From: an uncultured Gammaproteobacteria bacterium
GTDB lineage: Bacteria > Pseudomonadota > Gammaproteobacteria > Arenicellales > JAANXG01
NCBI GenBank assembly: GCA_947258975.1
Contig: CAMYKK010000029.1
Location: 1 to 64,000, forward strand
Direction of reading: 5' to 3'
Length of the DNA: 64,000 nt
Shown: positions 52,744 through 60,719 of the stretch, in pieces
How positions within the stretch are numbered: the first letter of the stretch is position 1
Layout of the letters: the number at the start of each line of letters is the position of its first letter
Notes under the pieces: generated by a model
Seen by the model: only the letters and a program-made list of their open reading frames with translations
The model's database searches: none
What the model was told of the DNA's origin: nothing
Made by a program: the position numbers and the translations under genes

Positions 52744-54096
52744 ATGAGTAAGAGCAGCAGTATTTTCCGTATTGCCGGAATTTTGACTCTCGTTGCGGGT
52801 CTATTAGCCGCGCCGACGCTGGTTCAGGCGCTCGAGGACAAGCTGGTTGTTGTGACCTCTTTTCCTAAAGACCTGACCGGTGCCTTCAAGGCGGCGTTCG
52901 AGAAAAACCATCCCGGCGTTAAGGTCGAGATGTTAAAAAAGAAGACCACGGCGGGAGTCAAGTATCTGCAAGAGACGGCGTCCAACAACACATCGGACAT
53001 GTTTTGGGCATCCGCGCCCGACGCGTTCGAGGTATTGAAGAGCGACGGGTTGCTACAGAAATATCAACTCAAGGCCACCGGCATCCCGGACATGATCGGC
53101 GCCTACCCGATCAATGATCCCGATGGGTATTACAAAGGATTCGCCGGCGCGGGTTACGGGATCATGTGGAACGAGCGCTACATCAAGGCCAAAAAATTGC
53201 CGGCGCCCAAGGAGTGGTCCGATCTGGTCAAACCCGTATACCATGGGCATGTGGGTATGTCGGCGCCATCGCGCTCCGGTACCACCCATCTCACCGTTGA
53301 AACGCTGCTGCAGGGCGAGGGCTGGGAGAAAGGCTGGTCTATGTGGAAAGAGATCGCGGGTAACTTCAACACCGTGACGGAAAGAAGTTTCGGTGTTCCC
53401 GACGGCGTCAATTCCGGGCAGTTCGGACTCGGTGTGGTCATCGATTTCTTCGGTCTGTCATCCCAGGCCTCCGGTTTCCCAGTGCAATTCGTTTACCCGA
53501 CCGTCACCACACTGGTGCCGGCCAACATCGGGATTGTTGCCAACGCGCCACACCCCGAGGCGGCGGGGGCATTTATCGAGTTTTTGATGTCGCAGCAAGG
53601 CCAGGAATTGTTACTCGACCCGAAGATCCGCCGCCTGCCGGTGCGCCCGGATATTTACCGCAACGCGCCCGCCGGGTTTCCTAACCCGTTCAAGGACAAG
53701 TCGATCGGCGCGGCAGTCAAATTCGATGTGGTCAAGTCCAAGAACCGTTATAACCTGGTCAATTCCCTGTTCGACGTGATGATCACCTACCGGCTGGACG
53801 ACCTGCGCGCCGCGACCAAGGCCATCCAGGATGCCGAGTCCGCGCTGTCCGGTAAGTCCAATGCCGAGGCGCAGAAACTGATCGCAGAGGCCAAGGCATT
53901 GGTCGGTGCGGTGCCGATCGATGAGGCGATGGGGTTGAACAAGGATTTCGCCGGCATTTTCAAGAAAAAGCGTAAGAAAGCCACCGACAAGGTGACCGGC
54001 CGGCAGGCGGAGGTCGAGGCCGAATGGGACAACATGGTCAAGGCCAATTACGCCAAGGCCAAAGCGTTGGCGGATAAAGCCATATCGATGTTGTGA
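52744..54096 (+). CDS. Iron-type ABC importer substrate-binding protein
   Basis: A 450-residue periplasmic protein with a signal peptide (ending APTLVQALE). The first 330 residues follow the Fbp/AfuA or 2-aminoethylphosphonate group: VVVTSFPKDLTGAFKAAFEK, DMFWASAPDAFEVLKSDGLL, YKGFAGAGYGIMWNERYIKA, NIGIVANAPHPEAAGAFIEF and LLDPKIRRLPVRPDIY. The last 110 residues are an unusual Lys/Ala-rich helical tail (from DLRAATKAIQDAESALSGKS to KAKALADKAISML). AAGGAG precedes the ATG. The permease and ATPase genes follow. Substrate: ferric iron, a spermidine/putrescine-type or phosphonate compound; not decided. Confidence 0.85.
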   Translation: MSKSSSIFRIAGILTLVAGLLAAPTLVQALEDKLVVVTSFPKDLTGAFKAAFEKNHPGVKVEMLKKKTTAGVKYLQETASNNTSDMFWASAPDAFEVLKSDGLLQKYQLKATGIPDMIGAYPINDPDGYYKGFAGAGYGIMWNERYIKAKKLPAPKEWSDLVKPVYHGHVGMSAPSRSGTTHLTVETLLQGEGWEKGWSMWKEIAGNFNTVTERSFGVPDGVNSGQFGLGVVIDFFGLSSQASGFPVQFVYPTVTTLVPANIGIVANAPHPEAAGAFIEFLMSQQGQELLLDPKIRRLPVRPDIYRNAPAGFPNPFKDKSIGAAVKFDVVKSKNRYNLVNSLFDVMITYRLDDLRAATKAIQDAESALSGKSNAEAQKLIAEAKALVGAVPIDEAMGLNKDFAGIFKKKRKKATDKVTGRQAEVEAEWDNMVKANYAKAKALADKAISML

Positions 54097-54111
54097 CCTG
54101 CGACCCTTGGT

Positions 54112-54128
54112 GGGGCGGCTCGCGCCCC
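54112..54128 (+). other. Stem-loop between binding-protein and permease genes
   Basis: GGGGCG (54112-54117) pairs with CGCCCC (54123-54128) around a 5-base loop, 15 bases after the binding-protein stop. Such hairpins commonly stabilise binding-protein mRNA and reduce read-through into the permease gene. Confidence 0.45.
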
Positions 54129-54166
54129 GCCATGACCGCCACCCTTTGTTACCGGAGCGGTCAGCG

Positions 54167-55876
54167 TTGAGCAACTTCGCACGTACCTCGCCGGGCCCGG
54201 CCGTTGTTGCCGTTTTGCTCGCGTTGTTCTTGCTCGTGTTTCTGGTGATCCCGGTGGCCAAGGTCATCTTCGTCGCGTTTCAAGATCCCAATACCGGCGC
54301 GCTGACCCTGGTCAATTTTGCGGACTTCTTCAATACATCCTTATTCCGCGAATCATTCTTCAATTCCCTGTATGTCGCCTTGATGTCGGTGTTGGTGGGT
54401 TCGGTAATTGCTATGCCGCTCGCATATTTCACCACCCGTTTCAATTTCCATGGTGCGGTCCTCATACAAACCCTGGGCGTGATACCGCTGATCATGCCGC
54501 CTTTTGTCGGCGCGGTTGCGATGCAACTGCTGTTCGGCGCCAACGGATCGATCAATTTGTTATTAGACGATTGGTTTGGCATCAATATCCCGTTTATGGA
54601 GGGCCTGAACGGCGTGATCCTGGTGGAGAGCATCCATTATTTTCCCTTTATCCTCATCAATCTGTCTGCCGCATTGAACAACATCGACCGGTCCATGGAG
54701 GAGTCGGCGCAGAATCTCGGGGCCAATGGCTTACGCTTGTTCCGGCGCATTGTTTTTCCACTGGCCATGCCCGGGTACGTGGCCGGCGCGTCGTTGGTAT
54801 TTTTGAAAGTATTCGACGACTTGGGTACGCCGCTGCTGCTCAATGTCAACAATATGCTCGCCCCCCAAGCCTATCTGCGAATCACATCCATCGGCATCTC
54901 GGACCCGATGGGTTACGTGATTTCCGTGATCCTGGTATTGTTTTCTTTGTTTGCGTTGTGGACCTCATTTCTGGCGATGCGCGGCAAAGACTACGCGACG
55001 GTGCAAAAGGGCGGTGGCGGTCTTATGAAACGGGATTTGCGGATCTGGGAGAAAGTCGGGGCCTACGCGGTGGTGATCTTCACATTGTTGGTCGTGTTGT
55101 CACCGCATATTGGTTTGACACTGTTGTCCTTCGGCACCATCTGGTCGTTCAGCGTGCTTCCGGACGGCTTCACGCTCGCCAATTACCAGGAAATAATCGG
55201 CACCACGTCCGAGTACATCACCAATACCATGCTGTATGCCGGTTTGGCGGCGTTAATCGATGTGATCTTTGGAATCGCCATCGCCTACCTCGTGTGGCGG
55301 ACAAAGCTGGTGGGGCGCAAGTGGTTGGACTACCTGGCCACCGGCGCACTCGCGATCCCCGGGGTGGTGTTGGGAATTGGCTATCTGCGCACCTTCTACG
55401 AATTTGAGGTGCCGTTCATCGGCCAGCCGCTGGCGAGCTGGTGGGTTATTATTGTTGTCGCCTTGGCGATTCGCCGTTTGCCTTACGCATTGCGTGCCTG
55501 CGTCGCCGCGTTGCAGCAGGTGGCGGTGGCATTGGAGGAGGCGGCGGAGAACCTCGGCGCCACCAAGTACCGCACCGTTAAGCGGGTGGTGGTGCCGCTG
55601 ATGTCGGGCGGTATCATCGCCGGGTTCGTTACCAGCTTCGCCACCGCGGCGGTGGAATTGTCGGCGACCATCATGCTGGTGTCGGCGGAGTCGGATGCGC
55701 CGTTATCTTATGGTATCTATGTGTTCATGCAGTCGGCCGCCGGCCGCGGACCCGGCGCAGCCTTGGGTATGATCGCGGTCATCATAGTGGGTGTCGCCAC
55801 CTACTTGTCGCATCGGGTGATCGAGCGCGGCAAACGCGAGCGAGCGCTTGACGCTGCCCTGGCGGGAGGAGTCTAA
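54167..55876 (+). CDS. Fused two-domain ABC importer permease
   Basis: A 569-residue permease made of two BPD_transp_1 domains, about twelve helices in all, as in FbpB/AfuB. Each half carries an EAA loop: MEESAQNLGANGLRLFRRIV and LEEAAENLGATKYRTVKRVV. The start is TTG at 54167, with GGAG eight bases upstream and an N-terminal membrane helix right after; upstream in-frame codons overlap the hairpin. Only 3 bases separate it from the ATPase gene. Confidence 0.88.
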   Translation: MSNFARTSPGPAVVAVLLALFLLVFLVIPVAKVIFVAFQDPNTGALTLVNFADFFNTSLFRESFFNSLYVALMSVLVGSVIAMPLAYFTTRFNFHGAVLIQTLGVIPLIMPPFVGAVAMQLLFGANGSINLLLDDWFGINIPFMEGLNGVILVESIHYFPFILINLSAALNNIDRSMEESAQNLGANGLRLFRRIVFPLAMPGYVAGASLVFLKVFDDLGTPLLLNVNNMLAPQAYLRITSIGISDPMGYVISVILVLFSLFALWTSFLAMRGKDYATVQKGGGGLMKRDLRIWEKVGAYAVVIFTLLVVLSPHIGLTLLSFGTIWSFSVLPDGFTLANYQEIIGTTSEYITNTMLYAGLAALIDVIFGIAIAYLVWRTKLVGRKWLDYLATGALAIPGVVLGIGYLRTFYEFEVPFIGQPLASWWVIIVVALAIRRLPYALRACVAALQQVAVALEEAAENLGATKYRTVKRVVVPLMSGGIIAGFVTSFATAAVELSATIMLVSAESDAPLSYGIYVFMQSAAGRGPGAALGMIAVIIVGVATYLSHRVIERGKRERALDAALAGGV

Positions 55877-55879
55877 GCG

Positions 55880-56959
55880 GTGACGACAGGACCCGTAAGT
55901 GTCAAGATCGAGGATGTGCACGTGTCCTTTGGCCGCACGCGCGTGTTGACCGGTGTGAACCTCGATATCGAACCAGGGGAGTTTTTCGCGTTTCTGGGGC
56001 CCTCGGGTTCAGGTAAATCGACACTGTTGCGCGCGATTGCGGGATTCGGACCCCTGCCGGCGGGACGTATTCTCATCGATGGCCAGGATATCACCGCATT
56101 GCCGCCATGGAAACGCAACGTCGGCATGGTGTTTCAGAGCTATGCCCTGTGGCCGCACATGACGGTGCGCAAGAATATCGCGTTTGGACTTGAAGAACAC
56201 AAGGTCGACGCCAAGGAGATTCGGCGCCGGGTGGATGCCGCGCTCGATTTGGTAGGCTTGGCCGAGTATGCCGATCGGCGACCCACCCAGCTCTCCGGCG
56301 GGCAGCAACAACGGGTCGCCCTGGCGCGCACGGTGGTGATTGAACCGCGTGTCCTGCTTCTGGACGAACCGCTGTCCAACCTGGATGCCAATCTCAGGGT
56401 GCAGATGCGCCGGGATATCCTCGACCTGCAACGCAAGTTATCACTCACCACGATTTTTGTGACCCACGATCAGGAGGAGGCCAACACGATGTCGGATCGC
56501 ATGGCGGTATTAAACGACGGCGTGATTCAACAGGTGGGCGCGCCGATGGCGCTGTATGACCGGCCGGCTAATTTGTTCGTGGCGGATTTTCTCGGCACCG
56601 CGAATGTGCTCGAGGGACGCTTTATCACCGACAATGGGCGCAGCCGCTTCACGGATGAAAGCGGCATCGAGATTGTTATCGACAAGACAGTGGAACCTGG
56701 GTACGGCGCGCTGGTGCTCCGGCCGCAGAACTTGACCATCCAGCCTCCCGGGGCGTCCCATCGGGCCCACATCGTGCCGTTACCGGGCACTGTGCAATAC
56801 GTCGAATTCTTGGGTTCCATTGTCCGCTATGCAGTGCAAGTCGGACCGCATGTCATCCTTATCGATGAGAGTCACCATCAGGGGGACCAGGTGTTCGAGC
56901 AATGGGTAGCGGTGGAAGTTGGCGTGGATACGAATTATTTGACCACCCTTGCCCAATAA
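55880..56959 (+). CDS. Iron-type ABC importer ATPase
   Basis: A 359-residue ATPase with Walker [12 protein letters not shown]-loop [12 protein letters not shown], signature [13 protein letters not shown] and Walker [15 protein letters not shown]-terminal TOBE-like regulatory domain covers about residues 240-355. It resembles FbpC/PotA-type importers. The start is GTG at 55880 with GGGAGGAG about ten bases before it. It completes the operon of binding protein, fused permease and ATPase. Confidence 0.92.
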   Translation: MTTGPVSVKIEDVHVSFGRTRVLTGVNLDIEPGEFFAFLGPSGSGKSTLLRAIAGFGPLPAGRILIDGQDITALPPWKRNVGMVFQSYALWPHMTVRKNIAFGLEEHKVDAKEIRRRVDAALDLVGLAEYADRRPTQLSGGQQQRVALARTVVIEPRVLLLDEPLSNLDANLRVQMRRDILDLQRKLSLTTIFVTHDQEEANTMSDRMAVLNDGVIQQVGAPMALYDRPANLFVADFLGTANVLEGRFITDNGRSRFTDESGIEIVIDKTVEPGYGALVLRPQNLTIQPPGASHRAHIVPLPGTVQYVEFLGSIVRYAVQVGPHVILIDESHHQGDQVFEQWVAVEVGVDTNYLTTLAQ

Positions 56960-57144
56960 CGGGAGTAACCGGTTCTACGGGCGATCTTTGATTCTATCAT
57001 CTGTGTCGGTGTTTATTGGCGCCCAGTTTGGCCTGCCGTCTCCACGGTGTCCCGTCGAGCGTGTAAATTGCACCCAGGACACCAGATGATGGTGAAGGGA
57101 TCGGGAGCTTAGATGCCGTTCCGCGGACTGGGTTATTGCTCGGT

Positions 57145-57261
57145 TCAGACCATAGATAACGATATCACCACCAACACGATTACAATCGCCGCTGCGAGCA
57201 ACCAACTACCTGCCACATAGCTTCCAGGTGCGATGTGGTCTTCTGGCCGGTAATCCAACAT
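57145..57261 (-). CDS. Single-span small membrane protein, 38 residues
   Basis: MLDYRPEDHIAPGSYVAGSW followed by the hydrophobic helix LLAAAIVIVLVVISL. GGGAG stands about seven bases before the ATG at 57261. It lies 130 bases downstream of the Crp-like gene on the same strand and may be co-expressed with it. Short single-helix proteins often tune membrane complexes, but nothing specific is known here. It is too short for ordinary gene callers. Confidence 0.5.
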   Translation of the reverse strand: MLDYRPEDHIAPGSYVAGSWLLAAAIVIVLVVISLSMV

Positions 57262-57391
57262 GACTTTCTCCCAGGTTGTCGCCGGTAATCCGGCAGTCTG
57301 TGGAGGAAAGCGTAATGAAATGGAGGGGGACAGTCTGTGCGGCGTTACAGAATAGTTTGTGAAATATGCACACCCGTACGGCGTAGGCGGC

Positions 57392-58051
57392 TCACCAAGC
57401 CGGCGGTAGTTTTTGGTGAATGAGGATATGATCCTTCTTGATGTCGATATATCCACCCGTTGACAGGTCCTTGAGAATACGGCTCACCATCTCGCGTGAG
57501 GCGCCCACCATTTTGGCAATTTCCTGCTGCGAAGGCCTTTCATCAATTATTAATTTGCCGTCAATTTCTTTCGCCATGTCGAGCAAAACCCTTGCAATCC
57601 GGCCGTAGACATCCAGCAATGCCAAGCCTCTAACGTTCTCTGTCAGATGCCTGATCTTTTTCGTGAGGGTTTCCAAGAGCGTGAGTGCAACAGTGGGATT
57701 GTTGACGAGATACGCATCGAAGTCCGCTTTTGAGATCACCGCGACGGTTGTGGGTTCCAGGGTCATCACCGAAGCGGAGCGGGCGCCACCGTCAAGCAAT
57801 GACAGTTCACCAAAGTACTCGTTCGGCTCTAATCTAGCGAGGATGATCTCTTTTCCATGCTCATCATTCAGGAATACCTTTACCTTGCCGGAATGAATGA
57901 CGTACAAGGTGTTCGTGATGTCGCCTTCCGTCATGACGATGGTGTTTTTGGGAAAGCTGCGGGTAATGGCATGGCTCGAAATAGTCTTCAAGTCTGCTTC
58001 CTTGAGACCGGAAAAAAGTGGGATGTTCTCCAACGTTTTGTGTACGTCCAT
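57392..58051 (-). CDS. Crp/Fnr-family transcription regulator
   Basis: A 219-residue protein. Residues about 10-120 form a cyclic-nucleotide binding domain with the phosphate cassette FGELSLLDGGARSASV, in which the Gly-Glu and Arg-Ser residues of CRP are kept, so cAMP or a similar ligand is plausible. A long dimer helix follows (about 125-150), and residues 165-215 are a winged helix with PSQQEIAKMVGASREMVSRI as the recognition unit. The Cys cluster of FNR is absent. It is divergent from the CHASE2 cyclase gene, and two palindromes sit between them. It is therefore the likely receiver of the cyclase product. Confidence 0.88.
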   Translation of the reverse strand: MDVHKTLENIPLFSGLKEADLKTISSHAITRSFPKNTIVMTEGDITNTLYVIHSGKVKVFLNDEHGKEIILARLEPNEYFGELSLLDGGARSASVMTLEPTTVAVISKADFDAYLVNNPTVALTLLETLTKKIRHLTENVRGLALLDVYGRIARVLLDMAKEIDGKLIIDERPSQQEIAKMVGASREMVSRILKDLSTGGYIDIKKDHILIHQKLPPAW

Positions 58052-58090
58052 AGGGCCGATGTCCGCAAGCGTGGGTTCACGGAGATCATA

Positions 58091-58131
58091 CTATGACCAT
58101 TCATAGAATGACATTGTTTGGAGTTCAAACA
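58091..58131. promoter_or_regulatory. Two palindromes between crp-like gene and cyclase gene
   Basis: CTATGACCATTCATAG (58091-58106) has perfect 6-bp arms and a TATGA-N4-TCATA core with the spacing of Fnr-type sites. TGTTTGGAGTTCAAACA (58115-58131) is a second palindrome (6-bp arms, 5-base centre). They lie 40-80 bases upstream of the Crp-like start. Likely targets are the Crp-like protein and perhaps another regulator. Confidence 0.55.
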
Positions 58132-58324
58132 CTCACTAGACAACCCAATTTTCCCGCAGAACACACTTGCTAAGTTTCCCCCACATGCACAATACATCGT
58201 ATGATGGGCTCGGTACTGAATAAAAGTTTCAGGGTAAAGACCTTCAAACGACTTTGTCATCCGCGGTCACCGGGCTTGTGCCTTCGAAATCCACACGCGG
58301 GTGCGACCGCCGTTTAGAAAGAAC

Positions 58325-60532
58325 ATGTCGCATCGCAAAAATGCCACGGTATTGGGTTTGTTGGTGGGATTGCTCGGCAGCTTGGCATCGCTGACATCAA
58401 CCGGTTGGTTTGTAGAGCAAGAGATCGGACTCAGCTGGTTGTTCAAGCTGCGAGGGAAGGTAACGGCGCCTGCGGATGCCGTGGTTGTCGTGTTGGATAA
58501 GGAATCGGCGGCGCGGTTTGGGCAGTCGTCGAAGATCCGCAACTGGGCGCGGTCGTTACATGCGGAACTCATCGACAAGCTGACCGCGCGTGGCGCAGCG
58601 GTTATCGTATTCGATATTTTTTTCGAAGCAAACCGCGATCCTGGCGGTGATCGTGCGTTGGCGGGCGCCATGCGACGGAGTGGGCGGGTGGTGCTGTTCC
58701 AACGCGTCGAGCGCGAACGAACCCCCGTCGTCACATTGGACAGTTTGGTCACGCCAACGCCTGTAGTAGCGGCAGCGGCGGCGGGGCTCGGGCCTTTTCC
58801 TCTTCCCAAGGTTCCCAATCGCGTGAATCAGGTGTGGGCGTTTTACCCGGCGGTGGGCAATGTTGCGACGCTGCCTGCCGCGGCGCTGCACATTTATGCC
58901 TTGCAACGGCTCGGGTATGCCAACCTAATCTCTCGGCTGAAACAGGCCGGTTTCCCGTTAACGGACGTGCTTTCCAGGGAACCCGCATCGGCGCGGGATC
59001 TGCAAGCGTTTATCGGTGTGTTGCGCAGTGGATTCCGCGGCCGGCCCGGTTTTGCGAACTGGTTTATCACGGAACTAGGGAAGTCAACGGAACTGCCGCC
59101 CGGCACGGAAAAGATCCTTACCGCCTTGGCACGTATGTACGCGCGGGATGACAGTTACTTTTTGAACTTTTATGGTCCCGCCGGGACGATAACCACGATT
59201 CCGTATCATGCGCTCTGGGATGAGCGTGCGGATTCGGCCGCGTTGCCAGATCTTGCCGGCAAGGCGGTGTTTGTGGGCAGCACGCACATATCGCTCACCG
59301 ACCGATTAGACGATTTCCACACCGTGTTCTCTACCGAGGATGGGGTAGACCTCGCCGGCGTGGAAATTGCCGCGACCGCGTTTGCCAACCTGTTAGACGA
59401 TCGTGCGTTGCGCCCCGTGGACAAATGGATGGGCGGCGCAATTTTGTCGTTGCTGGGGCTCCTGAGCGGCTGGCTGGGCTACCGATTACCCGGTGTACGG
59501 GCGGTGAGCGCCATCGTGGTTCTGGGCACCGGTTACCTGTTTGCCTGCGGGCATGTTTTTTCCAACCACGGTCTGTGGATGCCGACTTTTATCCCCCTGG
59601 TCGTCCAGCTGCCGTTGGCCCTGACGTTGGGTCTTTTGTGGCAGTACCTCGGCGCACGGCGCACCAGCGAGAGGGTCACACGGGCGATCCGATATTACGT
59701 GCCACGCAGAGCGGTGGATCGCCTGGTTGAGGAGGGCGAACCCAGCACAGCGGTGGAATTCGATTATGGCGTTTGTCTGTTCACCGATGTGAGCGGATAC
59801 ACGACGTTGACGGAGGAGGTGGCGCCGGCCGAACTGGCCAGGCTATCGAACGAATACTTTTCACTGCTGGGTGTACGTCTTGGTCAGTGGCAGGGGGAGA
59901 TGATGGGATTCGGCGGGGATGGCATGGTCGGATTGTGGACCGAAGCGCATCCTGCCAAGAACGCGTGCCTGAGCGCGTGTTGCGCGGCACTCGACATCCT
60001 CGATGACGTTGATGATTTCAACACGAAACATCCCGATCGGCCCTTCCACACGCGCATCGGCGTGCACGCCGGCTCGGTGGTGTTGGGCAACGTTGGCGGT
60101 GGTGGACATTACAGCTACGTGGCGCGGGGTGACATCATGAACACCGCTTCGCGGATCGAAGGGCTGAGTAAGCTGTTGCAAACTCGGCTGCTGGCTGATG
60201 AATCGGTGGTTAGGCATCTAGACGAATTGCTGGTGCGCGGGACGGGGACATTCGTACTGAAGGGCAAGCATGATGCATTGACGATCTATGAAATTCTATG
60301 CCGGTGGCAGGATGCGACCCGGAATCAGCAGCAACTCTGTGAGATGTTCGACGCCGCGATGAAAGTTTTCGACGCAAGGCGATGGTCTGTCGCCGGGAGG
60401 GATTTTGAAGAAATCCTCACGCAGCACCCCGGCGACGGTCCAACGCGGTTTTATCGCGATCTATGCCGAAAGTATGCCGCCGGAACGCGCGACGAGGATG
60501 CGAGCGCCACTATTCGAATTGTGACGAAATAG
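58325..60532 (+). CDS. CHASE2-domain class III nucleotide cyclase
   Basis: A 735-residue membrane protein. An N-terminal helix is followed by a large periplasmic CHASE2 sensor (about 35-380; typical DKESAARFGQ and RGAAVIVFDIFFE segments), then three membrane helices (about 375-455), a class III cyclase domain (about 478-665) and a helical C-terminal extension. Metal Asp488 (LFTDVSGYT) and Asp532 (FGGDGMVGLW) are kept. The substrate Lys of adenylyl cyclases, expected at 528 in KFxGD, is Gly here (MGFGGD), and the second specificity residue in VARGDIMNTASR is also atypical. It may make cAMP with unusual recognition, another cyclic nucleotide, or be inactive. ATG 58325 was chosen over GTG 58301. 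Confidence 0.85.
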   Translation: MSHRKNATVLGLLVGLLGSLASLTSTGWFVEQEIGLSWLFKLRGKVTAPADAVVVVLDKESAARFGQSSKIRNWARSLHAELIDKLTARGAAVIVFDIFFEANRDPGGDRALAGAMRRSGRVVLFQRVERERTPVVTLDSLVTPTPVVAAAAAGLGPFPLPKVPNRVNQVWAFYPAVGNVATLPAAALHIYALQRLGYANLISRLKQAGFPLTDVLSREPASARDLQAFIGVLRSGFRGRPGFANWFITELGKSTELPPGTEKILTALARMYARDDSYFLNFYGPAGTITTIPYHALWDERADSAALPDLAGKAVFVGSTHISLTDRLDDFHTVFSTEDGVDLAGVEIAATAFANLLDDRALRPVDKWMGGAILSLLGLLSGWLGYRLPGVRAVSAIVVLGTGYLFACGHVFSNHGLWMPTFIPLVVQLPLALTLGLLWQYLGARRTSERVTRAIRYYVPRRAVDRLVEEGEPSTAVEFDYGVCLFTDVSGYTTLTEEVAPAELARLSNEYFSLLGVRLGQWQGEMMGFGGDGMVGLWTEAHPAKNACLSACCAALDILDDVDDFNTKHPDRPFHTRIGVHAGSVVLGNVGGGGHYSYVARGDIMNTASRIEGLSKLLQTRLLADESVVRHLDELLVRGTGTFVLKGKHDALTIYEILCRWQDATRNQQQLCEMFDAAMKVFDARRWSVAGRDFEEILTQHPGDGPTRFYRDLCRKYAAGTRDEDASATIRIVTK

Positions 60533-60603
60533 TTGAGCGGAGCGATAAGTTATCGAACGTACGCCGAACGCGAACCATTTTATTGATTAATACCCCGATC
60601 AGT

Positions 60604-60619
60604 GGTATGGAGTGATACC
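60604..60619. promoter_or_regulatory. GGTAT-N6-ATACC dyad upstream of FecR-barrel gene
   Basis: A 16-base dyad about 100 bases before the start of the FecR-TPR-barrel gene and 70 bases after the cyclase stop. The spacing of six matches CRP-like sites, but the half-site is not TGTGA. It suggests separate control of the barrel gene. Confidence 0.35.
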
Positions 60620-60719
60620 GATCTCTGCAATTGTTTGACGACCATAGCCGCATCGGCAGTAGCTGTCGCTGTATGACGCTCGAAAGTAGTGTCCACACTG
60701 CGAGTTACAAGGAAACACA

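Noticed and set aside
54112-54128. Intrinsic terminator ending the binding-protein gene
   Set aside because: The stem is followed by no T-run and the permease and ATPase clearly continue the operon, so it is listed as a stem-loop only.
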